NCBI GenBank assembly: GCA_963798855.1
Contig: CAWCUU010000001.1
Coordinates: 434,001-498,000 of the forward strand
Source: CAWCUU01 sp963798855
GTDB lineage: Bacteria; Gemmatimonadota; Gemmatimonadetes; Longimicrobiales; RSA9
Direction: 5' to 3'
Length of the DNA stretch: 64,000 nucleotides
Shown here: piece by piece, positions 19,081-27,062 of the stretch
How positions within the stretch are numbered: the stretch's first letter is position 1
Layout: every line of letters starts with the position of its first letter
Notes under the pieces: model-generated
Databases searched by the model: none
Told to the model about the DNA's origin: nothing
Seen by the model: the letters and a program-made list of their open reading frames with translations, nothing else
Program-made: the position numbers and the translations under genes

Positions 19081-19869
19081 ATGAACGAGAAGAGACGGAC
19101 TCTGGCGCGCCCGCGAGGGCGCCTTCGCATCTTCGGGACGCTGCTGGCCGCGACCCTGCTGCTCGGCAGCGCGGCGTGCGTGCACCATCCGCCGTCGCTG
19201 CTGAACATGCAGCCGGACGAGCTGTTCCAGCGAGGCATGGAGAAGTATCGGGGCCATCACTGGGACAATGCCATCGCCGCCTTCCAGCAGTTCACCTTCC
19301 GCTTCCCGACGCACGCGCGGCTGCAGGAAGCTCGCTTCATGCTGGCGCAGTCGTACTTCGGGAAGAAGGAGTACGTGACCGCCGCGACGGAGTTCTCGCG
19401 CCTTGCCAATGATTTCCCGTCCGGCCCGTGGGCCGACGACGCGCGATTTCGCGTCTGCGAGGCGTACGACCGGCTCTCGCCGAAGGTGGAGCTGGACCAG
19501 CAGTACACGCAGGCCGCGTTCGACCACTGCCAGTCGCTGATCGCCTACTACCCCGACAGCCCGTTCGTGCCGAAGGCGAAGGAGATCGCCGAGCGCATGA
19601 AGAACAAGCTCGCTCGCAAGATCTACATCGGCGGCGAGTACTACTTCCGCCGCCACGCCTACGACTCCGCGATCCTCTACTACGAGGACGCCGTCTCGAA
19701 GTACCCGGACACGCCGGTCGCGCCGAGGGCGCTGTTGCGCGTGGTCGAGGCGTACCAGAAGATCGGCTGGAGCGAAGAGGCGGAAGCCGCGAAGCAGCGG
19801 CTGCTGCAGGCGTATCCGGATTCTCAGGCGGCGAGAAGTCTGCAGGCCGACGACGGGAAGAGCACGTAG
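19081..19869 (+). CDS. bamD: Outer membrane protein assembly factor BamD
   Basis: A 262-residue lipoprotein: basic start (MNEKRRTLARPRGRLR), hydrophobic core and lipobox LGSAAC with Cys at about residue 37. The YfiO/BamD TPR signature follows (PDELFQRGMEKYRGHHWDNA, RFPTHARLQEARFMLAQSYF, FPSGPWADDARFRVCEAYDR, YPDSPFVPKAKEIAERMKNK, AILYYEDAVSKYPDTPVAPR). BamD joins BamA in inserting beta-barrel proteins such as LptD (61740) into the outer membrane. Length and repeat order match the family. Its presence is strong evidence for a diderm envelope. Confidence 0.9.
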   Translation: MNEKRRTLARPRGRLRIFGTLLAATLLLGSAACVHHPPSLLNMQPDELFQRGMEKYRGHHWDNAIAAFQQFTFRFPTHARLQEARFMLAQSYFGKKEYVTAATEFSRLANDFPSGPWADDARFRVCEAYDRLSPKVELDQQYTQAAFDHCQSLIAYYPDSPFVPKAKEIAERMKNKLARKIYIGGEYYFRRHAYDSAILYYEDAVSKYPDTPVAPRALLRVVEAYQKIGWSEEAEAAKQRLLQAYPDSQAARSLQADDGKST

Positions 19870-19905
19870 GCAGCAATTCATTTCGACTTCGACGCAGGGG
19901 CGGGA

Positions 19906-20493
19906 GTGAGGCTGGGGGTCTTCGGCGGGACATTCGATCCGCCTCACATCGCGCACCTCATCGTCGCACAGGACGCGCATCGGGCGCTCGCGCTCGACCG
20001 CGTCCTTTTCATTCCCGCGGCGCGACCCCCCCACAAGCGGGAGCAGCCGCTGACGGATGCCAGCGTCCGGCTCGAGATGCTGCGCGCGGCCGTCGACCAC
20101 GACGAGCGCTTCGAGATCCGGGACGTCGAGCTGGGCCGCGAGGGGCCGTCGTACACGGTCGACACGCTGCGCGAGCTGAAGCGCAGCGACCCGGATGGCG
20201 AGCTGTTCCTGCTCATCGGCAGCGATCAATGGCTCGAGTTCGGCACCTGGCACGATCCCGACGGCGTCCGCGCGCTGGCCAGGGTCATCGTGCTGAGCCG
20301 CGAGGGGCACGGCGGTGGCGGGGCTCCGGATTCCGGCCGGCCCGACGGGATCGTGCGAGTCACGCGCCTCGACGTTTCGTCGACGATGATCCGCGACCGC
20401 GTCGCCGCCGGGGCGGCTGTCCGGTATCTCGTTCCGGTGGGGGTGGAGGAGATCATCCGGCGCGAGAGGCTTTACCTGAAGGGTGAAGCTTGA
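19906..20493 (+). CDS. nadD: Nicotinate-nucleotide adenylyltransferase
   Basis: From GTG 19906 a 195-residue enzyme carries the nucleotidyltransferase motif GGTFDPPHIAHL (residues 7-18), with the HxxH that binds ATP phosphates, then PPHKREQPLTDASVRLEMLR, GPSYTVDTLREL, LFLLIGSDQWLEFGTWHD and SSTMIRDRV (the ISSTxIR motif). It adenylates nicotinate mononucleotide to deamido-NAD in NAD synthesis. Length is typical. The 3' end lies in a short GAAGGGTGAAG tandem repeat that also supplies the stop codon. Confidence 0.92.
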   Translation: MRLGVFGGTFDPPHIAHLIVAQDAHRALALDRVLFIPAARPPHKREQPLTDASVRLEMLRAAVDHDERFEIRDVELGREGPSYTVDTLRELKRSDPDGELFLLIGSDQWLEFGTWHDPDGVRALARVIVLSREGHGGGGAPDSGRPDGIVRVTRLDVSSTMIRDRVAAGAAVRYLVPVGVEEIIRRERLYLKGEA

Positions 20494-20507
20494 AGGGTGA
20501 AGTTTGA
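20477..20507 (+). repeat. Short tandem repeat TGAAGGGTGAAG at the nadD stop
   Basis: The 12-mer TGAAGGGTGAAG occurs at 20477-20488 and again at 20491-20502, followed by a partial copy, giving a 14-base period. The nadD stop TGA (20491-20493) is the first triplet of the second copy, so the repeat has grown across the gene end. Confidence 0.8.
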
Positions 20508-20532
20508 AGTGGGGCTTCACTCCGGCGAGCCG

Positions 20533-20568
20533 TTGACTATATTGGTCATATCACTATGACCTTGGAGG
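20533..20568 (+). promoter_or_regulatory. Promoter and palindromic operator of the vapBC-type operon
   Basis: A perfect inverted repeat GGTCATA (20544-20550) / TATGACC (20555-20561) with a four-base spacer lies 14 bases before the antitoxin start. A candidate -35 box TTGACT (20533-20538) and a weak -10 TATGAC (20555-20560) are 16 bases apart, so the operator overlaps the promoter, as expected for antitoxin autorepression. GGAGG at 20564-20568 is the ribosome site. The region is A/T-richer than its surroundings. Confidence 0.65.
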
Positions 20569-20575
20569 ATCCTAC

Positions 20576-20869
20576 ATGCGGCGGACCGTTTCCATCGCCC
20601 GCTTCAAGGCGCGGCTCAGCGAGTACCTGTCCGCCGTACGGGCGGGCGAGGAGGTGATCGTCACGGACCGGGGCCAGCCGGTCGCGAAGCTCGCGCCGCT
20701 CGACACGGCGCAGGCGAAGGAGAGTCGGCTGGCCGAGCTGATTCGGGCGGGGCTCGTCCGGGAGTCCGGCGGCGCACTCGGGGAGGACTTCCTGCGTGAG
20801 CCGCGCCCGTCGGATCCCGAGGGTCGAAGCCTCGAAGCGGTGATCGAGGAGCGAGCGGAGGGGTGGTGA
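20576..20869 (+). CDS. Type II antitoxin, Phd/YefM (VapB-like) family
   Basis: A 97-residue protein with the Phd/YefM N-terminal DNA-binding fold: MRRTVSIARFKARLSEYLSA, then GEEVIVTDRGQPVAKLAPL, the canonical signature. The C-terminal half is acidic and probably disordered until it binds the toxin (EDFLREPRPSDPEGRSLEAV). It starts 8 bases after GGAGG and overlaps the toxin gene by seven bases. It would neutralise the PIN toxin and repress its own promoter through the GGTCATA palindrome upstream. Members are often carried between housekeeping genes, as here between nadD and secA. Confidence 0.88.
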   Translation: MRRTVSIARFKARLSEYLSAVRAGEEVIVTDRGQPVAKLAPLDTAQAKESRLAELIRAGLVRESGGALGEDFLREPRPSDPEGRSLEAVIEERAEGW

Positions 20870-21288
20870 GGTTCTGGGACACGTCCGGTCTTGTTCCCCT
20901 GCTGCTCGAGCAGGATGCTTCTGCGCAGATGCGAGGGCTGCTCGAGGCGGATGGCGCCGTCGCCGCGTGGTGGGGCACCCCGATCGAGTGCGCATCCGCT
21001 GCAGCGAGACTCCGCCGCGAGGGGGTGCTGAAGATGGACGGGGAGGAGAGGGTATTGAAGCTGCTGCGGATGCTGGAGGAGAGCTGGACGGAGGTGCTGC
21101 CTTCGGAACGGGTGCGCCGCGAGGCTGGCAGGCTGCTGCGAGTTCATGCGCTCCGCGCGGGCGACGCGGTCCAGCTCGCGGCCGCGACGGTGTGGGCGGG
21201 AACGGCTTCGGGCCGGGAGCTGGTGACGCTGGATGAGCGGCTCGGCCTGGCGGCGCGCCTCGAGGGCTTCTCGGTCCTGCCCGCGTGA
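20863..21288 (+). CDS. Type II toxin, VapC-like PIN-domain ribonuclease
   Basis: A 141-residue PIN-domain protein (GTG start, overlapping the antitoxin). Acidic residues expected for metal binding are visible: Asp in FWDTSGLVPLLL (about residue 6), Glu in TPIECASAAARL (about 43), Asp in LRAGDAVQLAAATVW (about 107) and Asp in LVTLDERLGLAAR (about 126). The order D...E...D...D matches VapC-family endoribonucleases, which cleave tRNA or rRNA when released from the antitoxin. The RNA target here is unknown. Confidence 0.88.
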   Translation: MVRFWDTSGLVPLLLEQDASAQMRGLLEADGAVAAWWGTPIECASAAARLRREGVLKMDGEERVLKLLRMLEESWTEVLPSERVRREAGRLLRVHALRAGDAVQLAAATVWAGTASGRELVTLDERLGLAARLEGFSVLPA

Positions 21289-21385
21289 CGGATCGGACGC
21301 CTTCTTTCCCGTGAACGCGCACCCCCTGCCGGTGTATCGATAGGCCGTGCAGAACGACATCCCTTTGGTGGCCAGAACCAGATAA

Positions 21386-24300
21386 ATGCTCAAGTCGCTC
21401 ATCGAGAACGTCTTCGGCTCCCGTCACGAGCGCGAGGCGCGCAAGCTCCAGCCGTTGGTGGACGAGATCAACACGGAGGCGGACCGTCTGAGGGAGCTGC
21501 CGGAGGAGGAGTTCCTGCGGCAGACGGAGAGGCTGCGTGGGCTGGTGGGCGAGCGGACGGAGCCGCTGAAGCAGCGCATCGCGGAGCTGCGCGAGACGAA
21601 GCGGAAGACCGAGGAGGCGGGCGAGCGGCAGCTGCTGCAGGACGAGATCAACCAGCTCGACGAGGAGCTCAAGGACACGCTCCAGGAGGTGCTGGACGAT
21701 ATCCTGCCCGAGGCGTACGGGACGGTGAAGGAGGCGTGCCGCAGGCTGCTCGATCGCGAGATCGTGGTGACGGGCACGACGATGAAGTGGGACATGGTCC
21801 CGTACGACGTGCAGCTGATCGGCGGCGTCGCGCTGCACCAGGGGAAGGTGGCGGAAATGGCGACGGGCGAGGGGAAGACGCTCGTCGCCACGATGCCGCT
21901 GTATCTGAACGCGTTGGCGGGCCGAGGCGCGCACCTGGTGACGGTGAACTCGTACCTGGCGCAGCGCGACGCGGAGTGGATGGGCACGGTCTACACCTAT
22001 CTCGGTCTCAGCGTCGACTGCATCGATCTGCACGAGCCGGGCTCGCCGGAGCGGCGCGAGGCGTACGGCGCCGACATCACGTACGGCACGAACAACGAGT
22101 TCGGCTTCGACTATCTGCGCGACAACATGGTGCACTCGCTGGAGCAGCGGGTGCAGCGGGGTCACTATTACTCGATCATCGACGAGGTCGACTCGATCCT
22201 GATCGATGAGGCGCGGACGCCGTTGATCATCAGCGGTCCGGTAGCCGAGGAGCAGTCGGACATCTATCGCCGCTACAACCCGCTGGTCACGGATCTGCAC
22301 CGTCGTCAGACGCGCATCGTCAACGAGCTGGTGGCGGAGGCGGAGAAGGAGATCGGGGCCGGCGACGTGGAGACGGCAGGCGAGAAGCTGCTCGCGGCGA
22401 AGCGCGGCGCGCCGAAGCACAAGAAGCTGCTGAAGATGTTCGCCGACGATCCCAGCCTGCAGAAGCTGACGAATCAGTCGGAGGCGGCCGCGATGCGCGA
22501 CAAGCGGCTGCACGAGGTGGACGAGCTTCTGCTCTTCGCGATGGACGAGAAGGGGCACAGCACGCACCTGTCGGATCAGGGGCTGGAGGTACTGTCGCCG
22601 AGCGATCCGGACGCGTTCGTGGTGCCGGACCTCTCCGTGGACGTCGGCCTGATCCAGGACGACCCGGAGCTCTCGGTGGACGAGAAGCGGGATCGGATCC
22701 AGGAGCTGGAGAGGGAGTTCGCCGAGAAGAGTCAGCGGATCCACGCGATCCACCAGCTGCTGAAGGCGTACACGCTCTACAATCGGGACGAGCAGTACAT
22801 CGTCGAGGACGGACAGGTCATCATCGTCGACGAGTTCACCGGCCGGAAGATGGTCGGCCGTCGCTGGTCGGACGGGCTGCACCAGGCGGTGGAGGCGAAG
22901 GAGGGCGTGAGCGTGAAGGGCGAGACGCAGACGCTCGCCACCATCACGATCCAGAACTACTTCCGCATGTACGACAAGCTCTCCGGCATGACCGGCACGG
23001 CCGAGACGGAGGAGGGCGAGTTCCACCAGATCTACAACCTGGACGTGATGGTCATCCCGACGAACCGGCCGGTGATCCGGGACGACCGCCACGACCTGAT
23101 CTACAAGACGAAGCGCGAGAAATACAACAAGATCCTGGACGAGATCGCGCGACTGCATACCATGCAGCTGCCGGTGCTCGTGGGCACGGTTTCCGTGGAC
23201 GTGTCGGAGACGCTGTCGCGGATGCTCAAGCGGCGCGGCATCCCGCACAGCGTGCTGAACGCGAAGTACCACGAGCAGGAGTCGCAGATCGTCGCGGCCG
23301 CGGGGCAGCCCGGGTCCGTCACGATCGCGACGAACATGGCCGGCCGGGGCACCGACATCAAGCTGGGGCCGGGCGTGAAGGAGGCGCGCACGATCGCCTG
23401 GCTGAAGGAGCACGGCATCGAGCCGGCGGCGCTTCCGGCTCCGCCCGATCCGGGGCTGCCGGCGGAGCTGGACGGTCAGCCGGACGACTTCGTCATCGAC
23501 GAGGGCGGGCTGCACATCGTCGGCTCGGAGCGTCACGAGTCGCGGCGCATCGACCGGCAGCTGCGCGGCCGTTCGGGGCGGCAGGGTGACCCGGGCGAAT
23601 CGCAATTCTTCCTGTCGCTCGAGGACGACCTGATGCGGCTGTTCGGCACGGACCGAATCGCGGGCATCATGGAGCGGATGGGCGCCGAGGAGGGCGAGGT
23701 CATCACGCACGCGCTGGTGACGAAGTCCATCGAGCGGGCGCAGAAGCGGGTCGAGATGCAGAACTTCGAGTCGCGCAAGCGGCTGCTCGACTACGACGAC
23801 GTGATGAACCAGCAGCGCGAAGTCGTCTACGACCTGCGCCTCTTCGCGCTGGAGGGCGGCGAGGACCTGGTCGGCGAGATGTCCGACATGATGGAGCACG
23901 CGCTCCAGGACGTCATCCCGGAATACGCGGATTCCGACGTGCACCCCGAGGAGTGGGACCTGGCGGCGCTGCGGAGTCGGCTGGTGCTCGAGTACTTCCT
24001 CGTCGTCGACGAGCTTCCGAAGGAGAACACGCCCGACCACTCGTTCGACAGCCCGGAGGGCGTCGAGGAGACCGTGCTCACACGTGCGAGGGAGGCGCTG
24101 AAGCGCAAGCTGAAGAGCTTCGGCGAGCACCGCGATCGCGTGCTTTCCTTCATCCTTCTCAGCGTGATCGACGAGAAGTGGCGGGATCACCTCTACGATC
24201 TCGATCACCTGAAGGCGTCGATCGGGTTCCGCGGCTGGGGGCAGAAGGACCCGCTGATCGAGTACAAGCAGGAGGCCTACGAGATGTTCGTGGACCTCAT

Positions 24301-24694
24301 GAAGGACATCCGGAAGTCGGTGTCATCGCTGCTCTACCGCGCGGAGATCGGCGTGCCGCAGCCTCCTCAGCAACGACAGCGGCAGCGCATGATCCTGACC
24401 GGCCCGAGCGAGACCTCCGGCACCGAGCCGCCCGGCTCGCCGCCGCCGGCCGAGCAGCACGAGCCGACCGCTCCGGCCGCGCCGACCGACCGCCTGATGC
24501 GCGGGGCGCGCGTGCTCGGCGGAGCGGGCGCCGGCGTGAGCGGCCCCGACGTCTCGAAGCTGGCGACCAACCGCGGCGACGGAGGGGCGAAGCCGAAGCC
24601 GGCGAAAGCCGATCAATGGGAGAACGTCGGTCGCAACGATCCGTGCCCGTGTGGCTCGGGGCTGAAGTATAAGAAGTGCCATGGAATGAAGTGA
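21386..24694 (+). CDS. secA: Preprotein translocase ATPase SecA
   Basis: An 1102-residue SecA from ATG 21386. The Walker A region MATGEGKTLVATMPLYLNA is at about residues 158-176, Walker B DEVDSILIDEARTPLIISG at about 264, the preprotein-crosslinking and second nucleotide-binding parts follow (GTVSVDVSETLSRML, TNMAGRGTDIKLGPGV), and the C-terminal zinc motif NDPCPCGSGLKYKKCHG ends the protein. It is about 200 residues longer than E. coli SecA, partly from an insertion at about 300-420, as in Bacteroidota and Gemmatimonadota. It drives export through SecYEG. The large open frames on its opposite strand are shadows. Confidence 0.97.
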   Translation: MLKSLIENVFGSRHEREARKLQPLVDEINTEADRLRELPEEEFLRQTERLRGLVGERTEPLKQRIAELRETKRKTEEAGERQLLQDEINQLDEELKDTLQEVLDDILPEAYGTVKEACRRLLDREIVVTGTTMKWDMVPYDVQLIGGVALHQGKVAEMATGEGKTLVATMPLYLNALAGRGAHLVTVNSYLAQRDAEWMGTVYTYLGLSVDCIDLHEPGSPERREAYGADITYGTNNEFGFDYLRDNMVHSLEQRVQRGHYYSIIDEVDSILIDEARTPLIISGPVAEEQSDIYRRYNPLVTDLHRRQTRIVNELVAEAEKEIGAGDVETAGEKLLAAKRGAPKHKKLLKMFADDPSLQKLTNQSEAAAMRDKRLHEVDELLLFAMDEKGHSTHLSDQGLEVLSPSDPDAFVVPDLSVDVGLIQDDPELSVDEKRDRIQELEREFAEKSQRIHAIHQLLKAYTLYNRDEQYIVEDGQVIIVDEFTGRKMVGRRWSDGLHQAVEAKEGVSVKGETQTLATITIQNYFRMYDKLSGMTGTAETEEGEFHQIYNLDVMVIPTNRPVIRDDRHDLIYKTKREKYNKILDEIARLHTMQLPVLVGTVSVDVSETLSRMLKRRGIPHSVLNAKYHEQESQIVAAAGQPGSVTIATNMAGRGTDIKLGPGVKEARTIAWLKEHGIEPAALPAPPDPGLPAELDGQPDDFVIDEGGLHIVGSERHESRRIDRQLRGRSGRQGDPGESQFFLSLEDDLMRLFGTDRIAGIMERMGAEEGEVITHALVTKSIERAQKRVEMQNFESRKRLLDYDDVMNQQREVVYDLRLFALEGGEDLVGEMSDMMEHALQDVIPEYADSDVHPEEWDLAALRSRLVLEYFLVVDELPKENTPDHSFDSPEGVEETVLTRAREALKRKLKSFGEHRDRVLSFILLSVIDEKWRDHLYDLDHLKASIGFRGWGQKDPLIEYKQEAYEMFVDLMKDIRKSVSSLLYRAEIGVPQPPQQRQRQRMILTGPSETSGTEPPGSPPPAEQHEPTAPAAPTDRLMRGARVLGGAGAGVSGPDVSKLATNRGDGGAKPKPAKADQWENVGRNDPCPCGSGLKYKKCHGMK

Positions 24695-24710
24695 GAATCG
24701 ACAGGGCGCG

Positions 24711-24845
24711 GGCGTGGGGCGCGGGAGAGGCGCGGGCGCGGGCGCGGGAGAGGGCGCGGGCGCGGGAGTAGCGCGGGTTTGCGGGCGCGGGGGCGGGGGC
24801 GCGGGGGCGCGGGCGCGGGCTTGTGGGCGCGGGGAGCGGCGCGGG
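24711..24845 (+). repeat. G-rich low-complexity repeat, left arm of cassette A
   Basis: Irregular tandem units of GCGGGC / GCGCGGG, nearly free of A and T. It lies between the secA stop (24692-24694) and the four-helix-bundle gene. The frame of that gene stays open into the repeat, which would encode a Gly/Arg/Ala-rich N-terminal extension if an upstream start were used. The transcript could form G-quadruplexes or pair with the right arm. Confidence 0.85.
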
Positions 24846-24850
24846 CTGCT

Positions 24851-25237
24851 ATGGAAGCGCCCCACAAGGTCGTCAGATTCTCGCGCATGGGCCGGAACAA
24901 ATTGCTGGTCGAGGAAAAGGCGGAAGAAGTGCTCGCGGAGATCGCCGTGGTTCTGCGCAAGGTTCGTTATTCGTGCAAAGCGAGCCGCGACGCCGAGAAT
25001 TCAGCCGATTCCCTGCTCCTGAACGTCGGCGAAGGTGTGGCGTTCTGGGCACCGAGAGCGAAGATCTCGAAGTATGAAATCGCCAGGGGTGAAGCCAAGG
25101 AAGTGCAGAAAGCTCTGCGTGCCCTTGTGCTGAAAGGCAAGATCCGCGATCGAGATGCGCAAAAGGCACACGACCTGACCGATCACATCATCGCCATGCT
25201 CACGAACATGATCAAGAACCTGGAAAACAGACTCTAA
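24851..25237 (+). CDS. Four-helix-bundle protein (23S rRNA intervening-sequence / bAvd-like family)
   Basis: From ATG 24851 a 128-residue, mostly helical, basic protein. The family's central segment is visible: RDAENSADSLLLNVGEGVAF (usually RRAALSIVLNIAEGSGR), then KYEIARGEAKEVQKALRALV and a C-terminal helix TDHIIAMLTNMIKNLENRL. Relatives are encoded inside intervening sequences of 23S rRNA genes, as the Avd partner of retroelement reverse transcriptases, and as stand-alone genes; their pentamers bind nucleic acid. No reverse transcriptase or rRNA is nearby. The gene sits six bases after the G-rich repeat, and base use inside it is clearly less GC-rich than its flanks. A paralog is at 50387-50821. 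Confidence 0.8.
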   Translation: MEAPHKVVRFSRMGRNKLLVEEKAEEVLAEIAVVLRKVRYSCKASRDAENSADSLLLNVGEGVAFWAPRAKISKYEIARGEAKEVQKALRALVLKGKIRDRDAQKAHDLTDHIIAMLTNMIKNLENRL

Positions 25238-25240
25238 CCC

Positions 25241-25345
25241 GCGACCCGCGCCCCGCGCCCGCGCCCGCACCCGCGCCCGCGACCCCGCGCCCGCAAACCC
25301 GCGCCCTGGTCGTTACCCGCGCCCTCTCCCGCGCCCGCGCCCCCG
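25241..25345 (+). repeat. C-rich low-complexity repeat, right arm of cassette A
   Basis: Units of CCCGCG / GCGCCC begin four bases after the stop of the four-helix-bundle gene. Bases 25283-25304 are the reverse complement of 24771-24792. From 25346 to the radC start at 25503 no gene is seen. Confidence 0.85.
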
Positions 25346-25502
25346 CCCCCGGCAGCTATCCCTTACACGTCTTGTCCGTCTGAGTCGGAGCCGTGTCAAC
25401 GCTCCGTCGTCGTTCGGTAGGGCGTTCTTTCTCCTGGGCGCGCCGTCGATCGCTTGCCGATTCCGCTATTCCGGTGCCCATCGTCGCACCCCATCGTCCC
25501 CC

Positions 25503-26204
25503 ATGCACGAGAACGGAAGGATCCGGGAGTGGCCGGTCGAGGAGCGACCGCGGGAACGGCTGAGGCACGCCGGGCCGGAGGCGCTCGCGACGCGCGAGCT
25601 GCTGGCGATCCTGGTCGGTAGCGGTGGGGGTGGCGGGCGCTCGGCGGTCGGGGTCGCCGCGATGCTGCTGGCGCGCGGTGATGGGTCGCTTCGCCGGCTG
25701 TCGGGGCTGGGACAGGCGGAGCTCGAGCGCGTGCATGGTGTAGGTCCCGCGGTCGCGGCGCGGCTGGCCGCGGCGCTGGAGCTCGGACGCCGGCTGGCGA
25801 GGGAAGGACCGGCGGAGCGCGCGAAGATCCGCGGTCCGCGGGATGTCTACGATACGTGCGCCCCCTCCATGCGTGATCTTCCGCACGAGGAGTTTCGAAC
25901 GCTGCTCCTCAACACCCAGCACGCGGTGCTGCGCGAGGTCACGGTCACGCGCGGAGTGCTGGACGGCTCCCTCGTGCACCCGCGCGAGGTCTTCCGGGCC
26001 GCGATCGCCGAGAACGCGTCCGCGCTGATCCTGGTGCACAACCATCCCTCCGGGGAGCCCACCCCATCACCGGAGGATCGCGCGGTCACGGCGCAGCTCG
26101 TCGCGGCGGGCGGCGTGGTGGGGATCCCCGTGCTCGATCACGTCGTGATCGGCGACGGGCGTTTCCTCTCGTTCACCGAGCAGGGGTTCCTGGTCGAAGC
26201 GTGA
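25503..26204 (+). CDS. radC: RadC-family JAB/MPN-domain protein
   Basis: A 233-residue protein with an N-terminal helix-hairpin-helix part (RERLRHAGPEALATRELLAI, then GLGQAELERVHGVGPAVAAR) and a C-terminal JAB metalloprotease-like domain. The metal motif HNHPSGEPTPSPED (about 179-192) supplies two His and an Asp, and the upstream Glu is in LVHPREVFRAAI. The old annotation as a DNA repair protein is not well supported in the literature; actual substrates are unknown. Length and motif order are normal for the family. Confidence 0.9.
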   Translation: MHENGRIREWPVEERPRERLRHAGPEALATRELLAILVGSGGGGGRSAVGVAAMLLARGDGSLRRLSGLGQAELERVHGVGPAVAARLAAALELGRRLAREGPAERAKIRGPRDVYDTCAPSMRDLPHEEFRTLLLNTQHAVLREVTVTRGVLDGSLVHPREVFRAAIAENASALILVHNHPSGEPTPSPEDRAVTAQLVAAGGVVGIPVLDHVVIGDGRFLSFTEQGFLVEA

Positions 26205-26250
26205 AGGCGGCCGTCGCGGCGCTCCGCCCGCTTCGGTGGCCACAGCACTG

Positions 26251-26450
26251 CCCCCGGCCGAAGGCCGCGCCGGCATCGCGGCCCCTGGCCGCGGCCGCCC
26301 CCGACGGAGTCGCCCTCCCGGCCGAAGGCCGCGCCGGCATCGCGGGCCGCGGCCCCCGGGCGCCGAGGCCGCCCCCGACGGAGTCGCCCCCGGCCGAAGG
26401 CCGCCCCCGACGGAGTCGCCCCCCGGCCGAAGGCCGCCCCCGCCGCAGGC
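26251..26450. repeat. Imperfect GC-rich repeats built on the hairpin GGCC-GAA-GGCC
   Basis: The 329-base gap between the converging radC and DinB-family genes holds no gene. It holds four copies of a core CCGGCCGAAGGCCGC (near 26254, 26318, 26389 and 26422), spaced by GACGGAGTCG or GCCGGCATCGCG blocks. Each core is a palindrome GGCC-NNN-GGCC able to fold on either strand, so the region may end transcription from both sides. The reverse-complement core GGCCTTCGGCC reappears right after tatC (61748). Confidence 0.7.
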
Positions 26451-26533
26451 GTCCCGCGTTCAGCGGCGCCCGGGCGAAGCCCGCGCCCGCCGCAGGCGCG
26501 CCCCGCAGCGCGGCGCCCGGCTGCCGCCGCGCC

Positions 26534-27028
26534 TCAGCCGGACCAGCCCTCGTCGGCGGTCGGCCCGTAGATCGACGGCACCGGCACATCGATCAGCCGC
26601 AGGTAGACGCTGAGCTGGCCGCGGTGGTGGACGAGGTGGCTGATGTTCATCCGCACGATCGCGGCACGCGGAGCGCTGAACAGGACCTGATCGCCGTTCG
26701 TCAGCGACCAGCTCACCGCGTAGTCGGAGTCCGTCGCCTCCGCGATGGCCTCGCGTGCCTCGCGCACGTTGCGGTCGAACATCGCCAGGAGCGTGTCCGT
26801 GTCCTCGAACGTGTACGGCGGAGCCTTGCCGAGGTCCAGCCGGGTCTCGCGCAGCGCGTTCGTGTTCCAGCCCGGCATCCACGCGATCAGCTGCGCGAGG
26901 TGGCCGAGCGCGAACGACCTGGGGTGCGGCTTCCACGTTCCCTTCTCGCTCGGCACGCGCTCCAGCATCCGTCGCGTCGTCGCCATCTCCTGATCGAACT
27001 CCGGCAGCAGCGTCTCGGAAATGCTCAT
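26534..27028 (-). CDS. DinB-family metal-binding protein
   Basis: A 164-residue four-helix protein. The three-His pattern of the DinB/YfiT superfamily is visible: one His in SFALGHLAQLIAWMPGW (helix 2) and the pair in ISHLVHHRGQLSVYLRLIDV (helix 4). The ending VPSIYGPTADEG is also typical. Family members are metal-dependent thiol transferases (bacillithiol or mycothiol S-transferases) or of unknown function, so no substrate is assigned. It runs opposite to radC and lies just downstream of the Wzi-like gene, in the same direction. Confidence 0.85.
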   Translation of the reverse strand: MSISETLLPEFDQEMATTRRMLERVPSEKGTWKPHPRSFALGHLAQLIAWMPGWNTNALRETRLDLGKAPPYTFEDTDTLLAMFDRNVREAREAIAEATDSDYAVSWSLTNGDQVLFSAPRAAIVRMNISHLVHHRGQLSVYLRLIDVPVPSIYGPTADEGWSG

Positions 27029-27062
27029 TGCGTCCTCCTGGTGAGATTGGCCCTTTGCCTGC

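Larger units (their letters stand above)
24711..25345 (+). mobile_element. Candidate cassette A: four-helix-bundle gene between inverted G-rich and C-rich repeats
   Basis: About 635 bases made of a G-rich repeat (24711-24845), one gene (24851-25237) and a C-rich repeat (25241-25345). The arms are inverted copies: 24771-24792 and 25283-25304 are perfect reverse complements over 22 bases, including an internal TTT/AAA that breaks the GC monotony. The layout (5' G-rich, gene, 3' C-rich) is the same in cassette B at 50415-51009. The cassette begins 17 bases after the secA stop. It is called a mobile element only as a hypothesis; no transposase or target duplication is seen. Confidence 0.5.

Noticed and set aside
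20546..24208. A 1220-codon open frame on the minus strand opposite secA
   Set aside because: It is an antisense shadow of GC-rich secA coding; it has no family motifs, and its composition (His/Arg/Leu-rich) is that of a reverse-complemented third-position-biased gene.
24779..24850. N-terminal extension of the four-helix-bundle protein through the G-rich repeat
   Set aside because: The frame is open, but the Arg/Gly/Ala sequence is a direct product of the repeat and the ATG at 24851 gives the normal family length.
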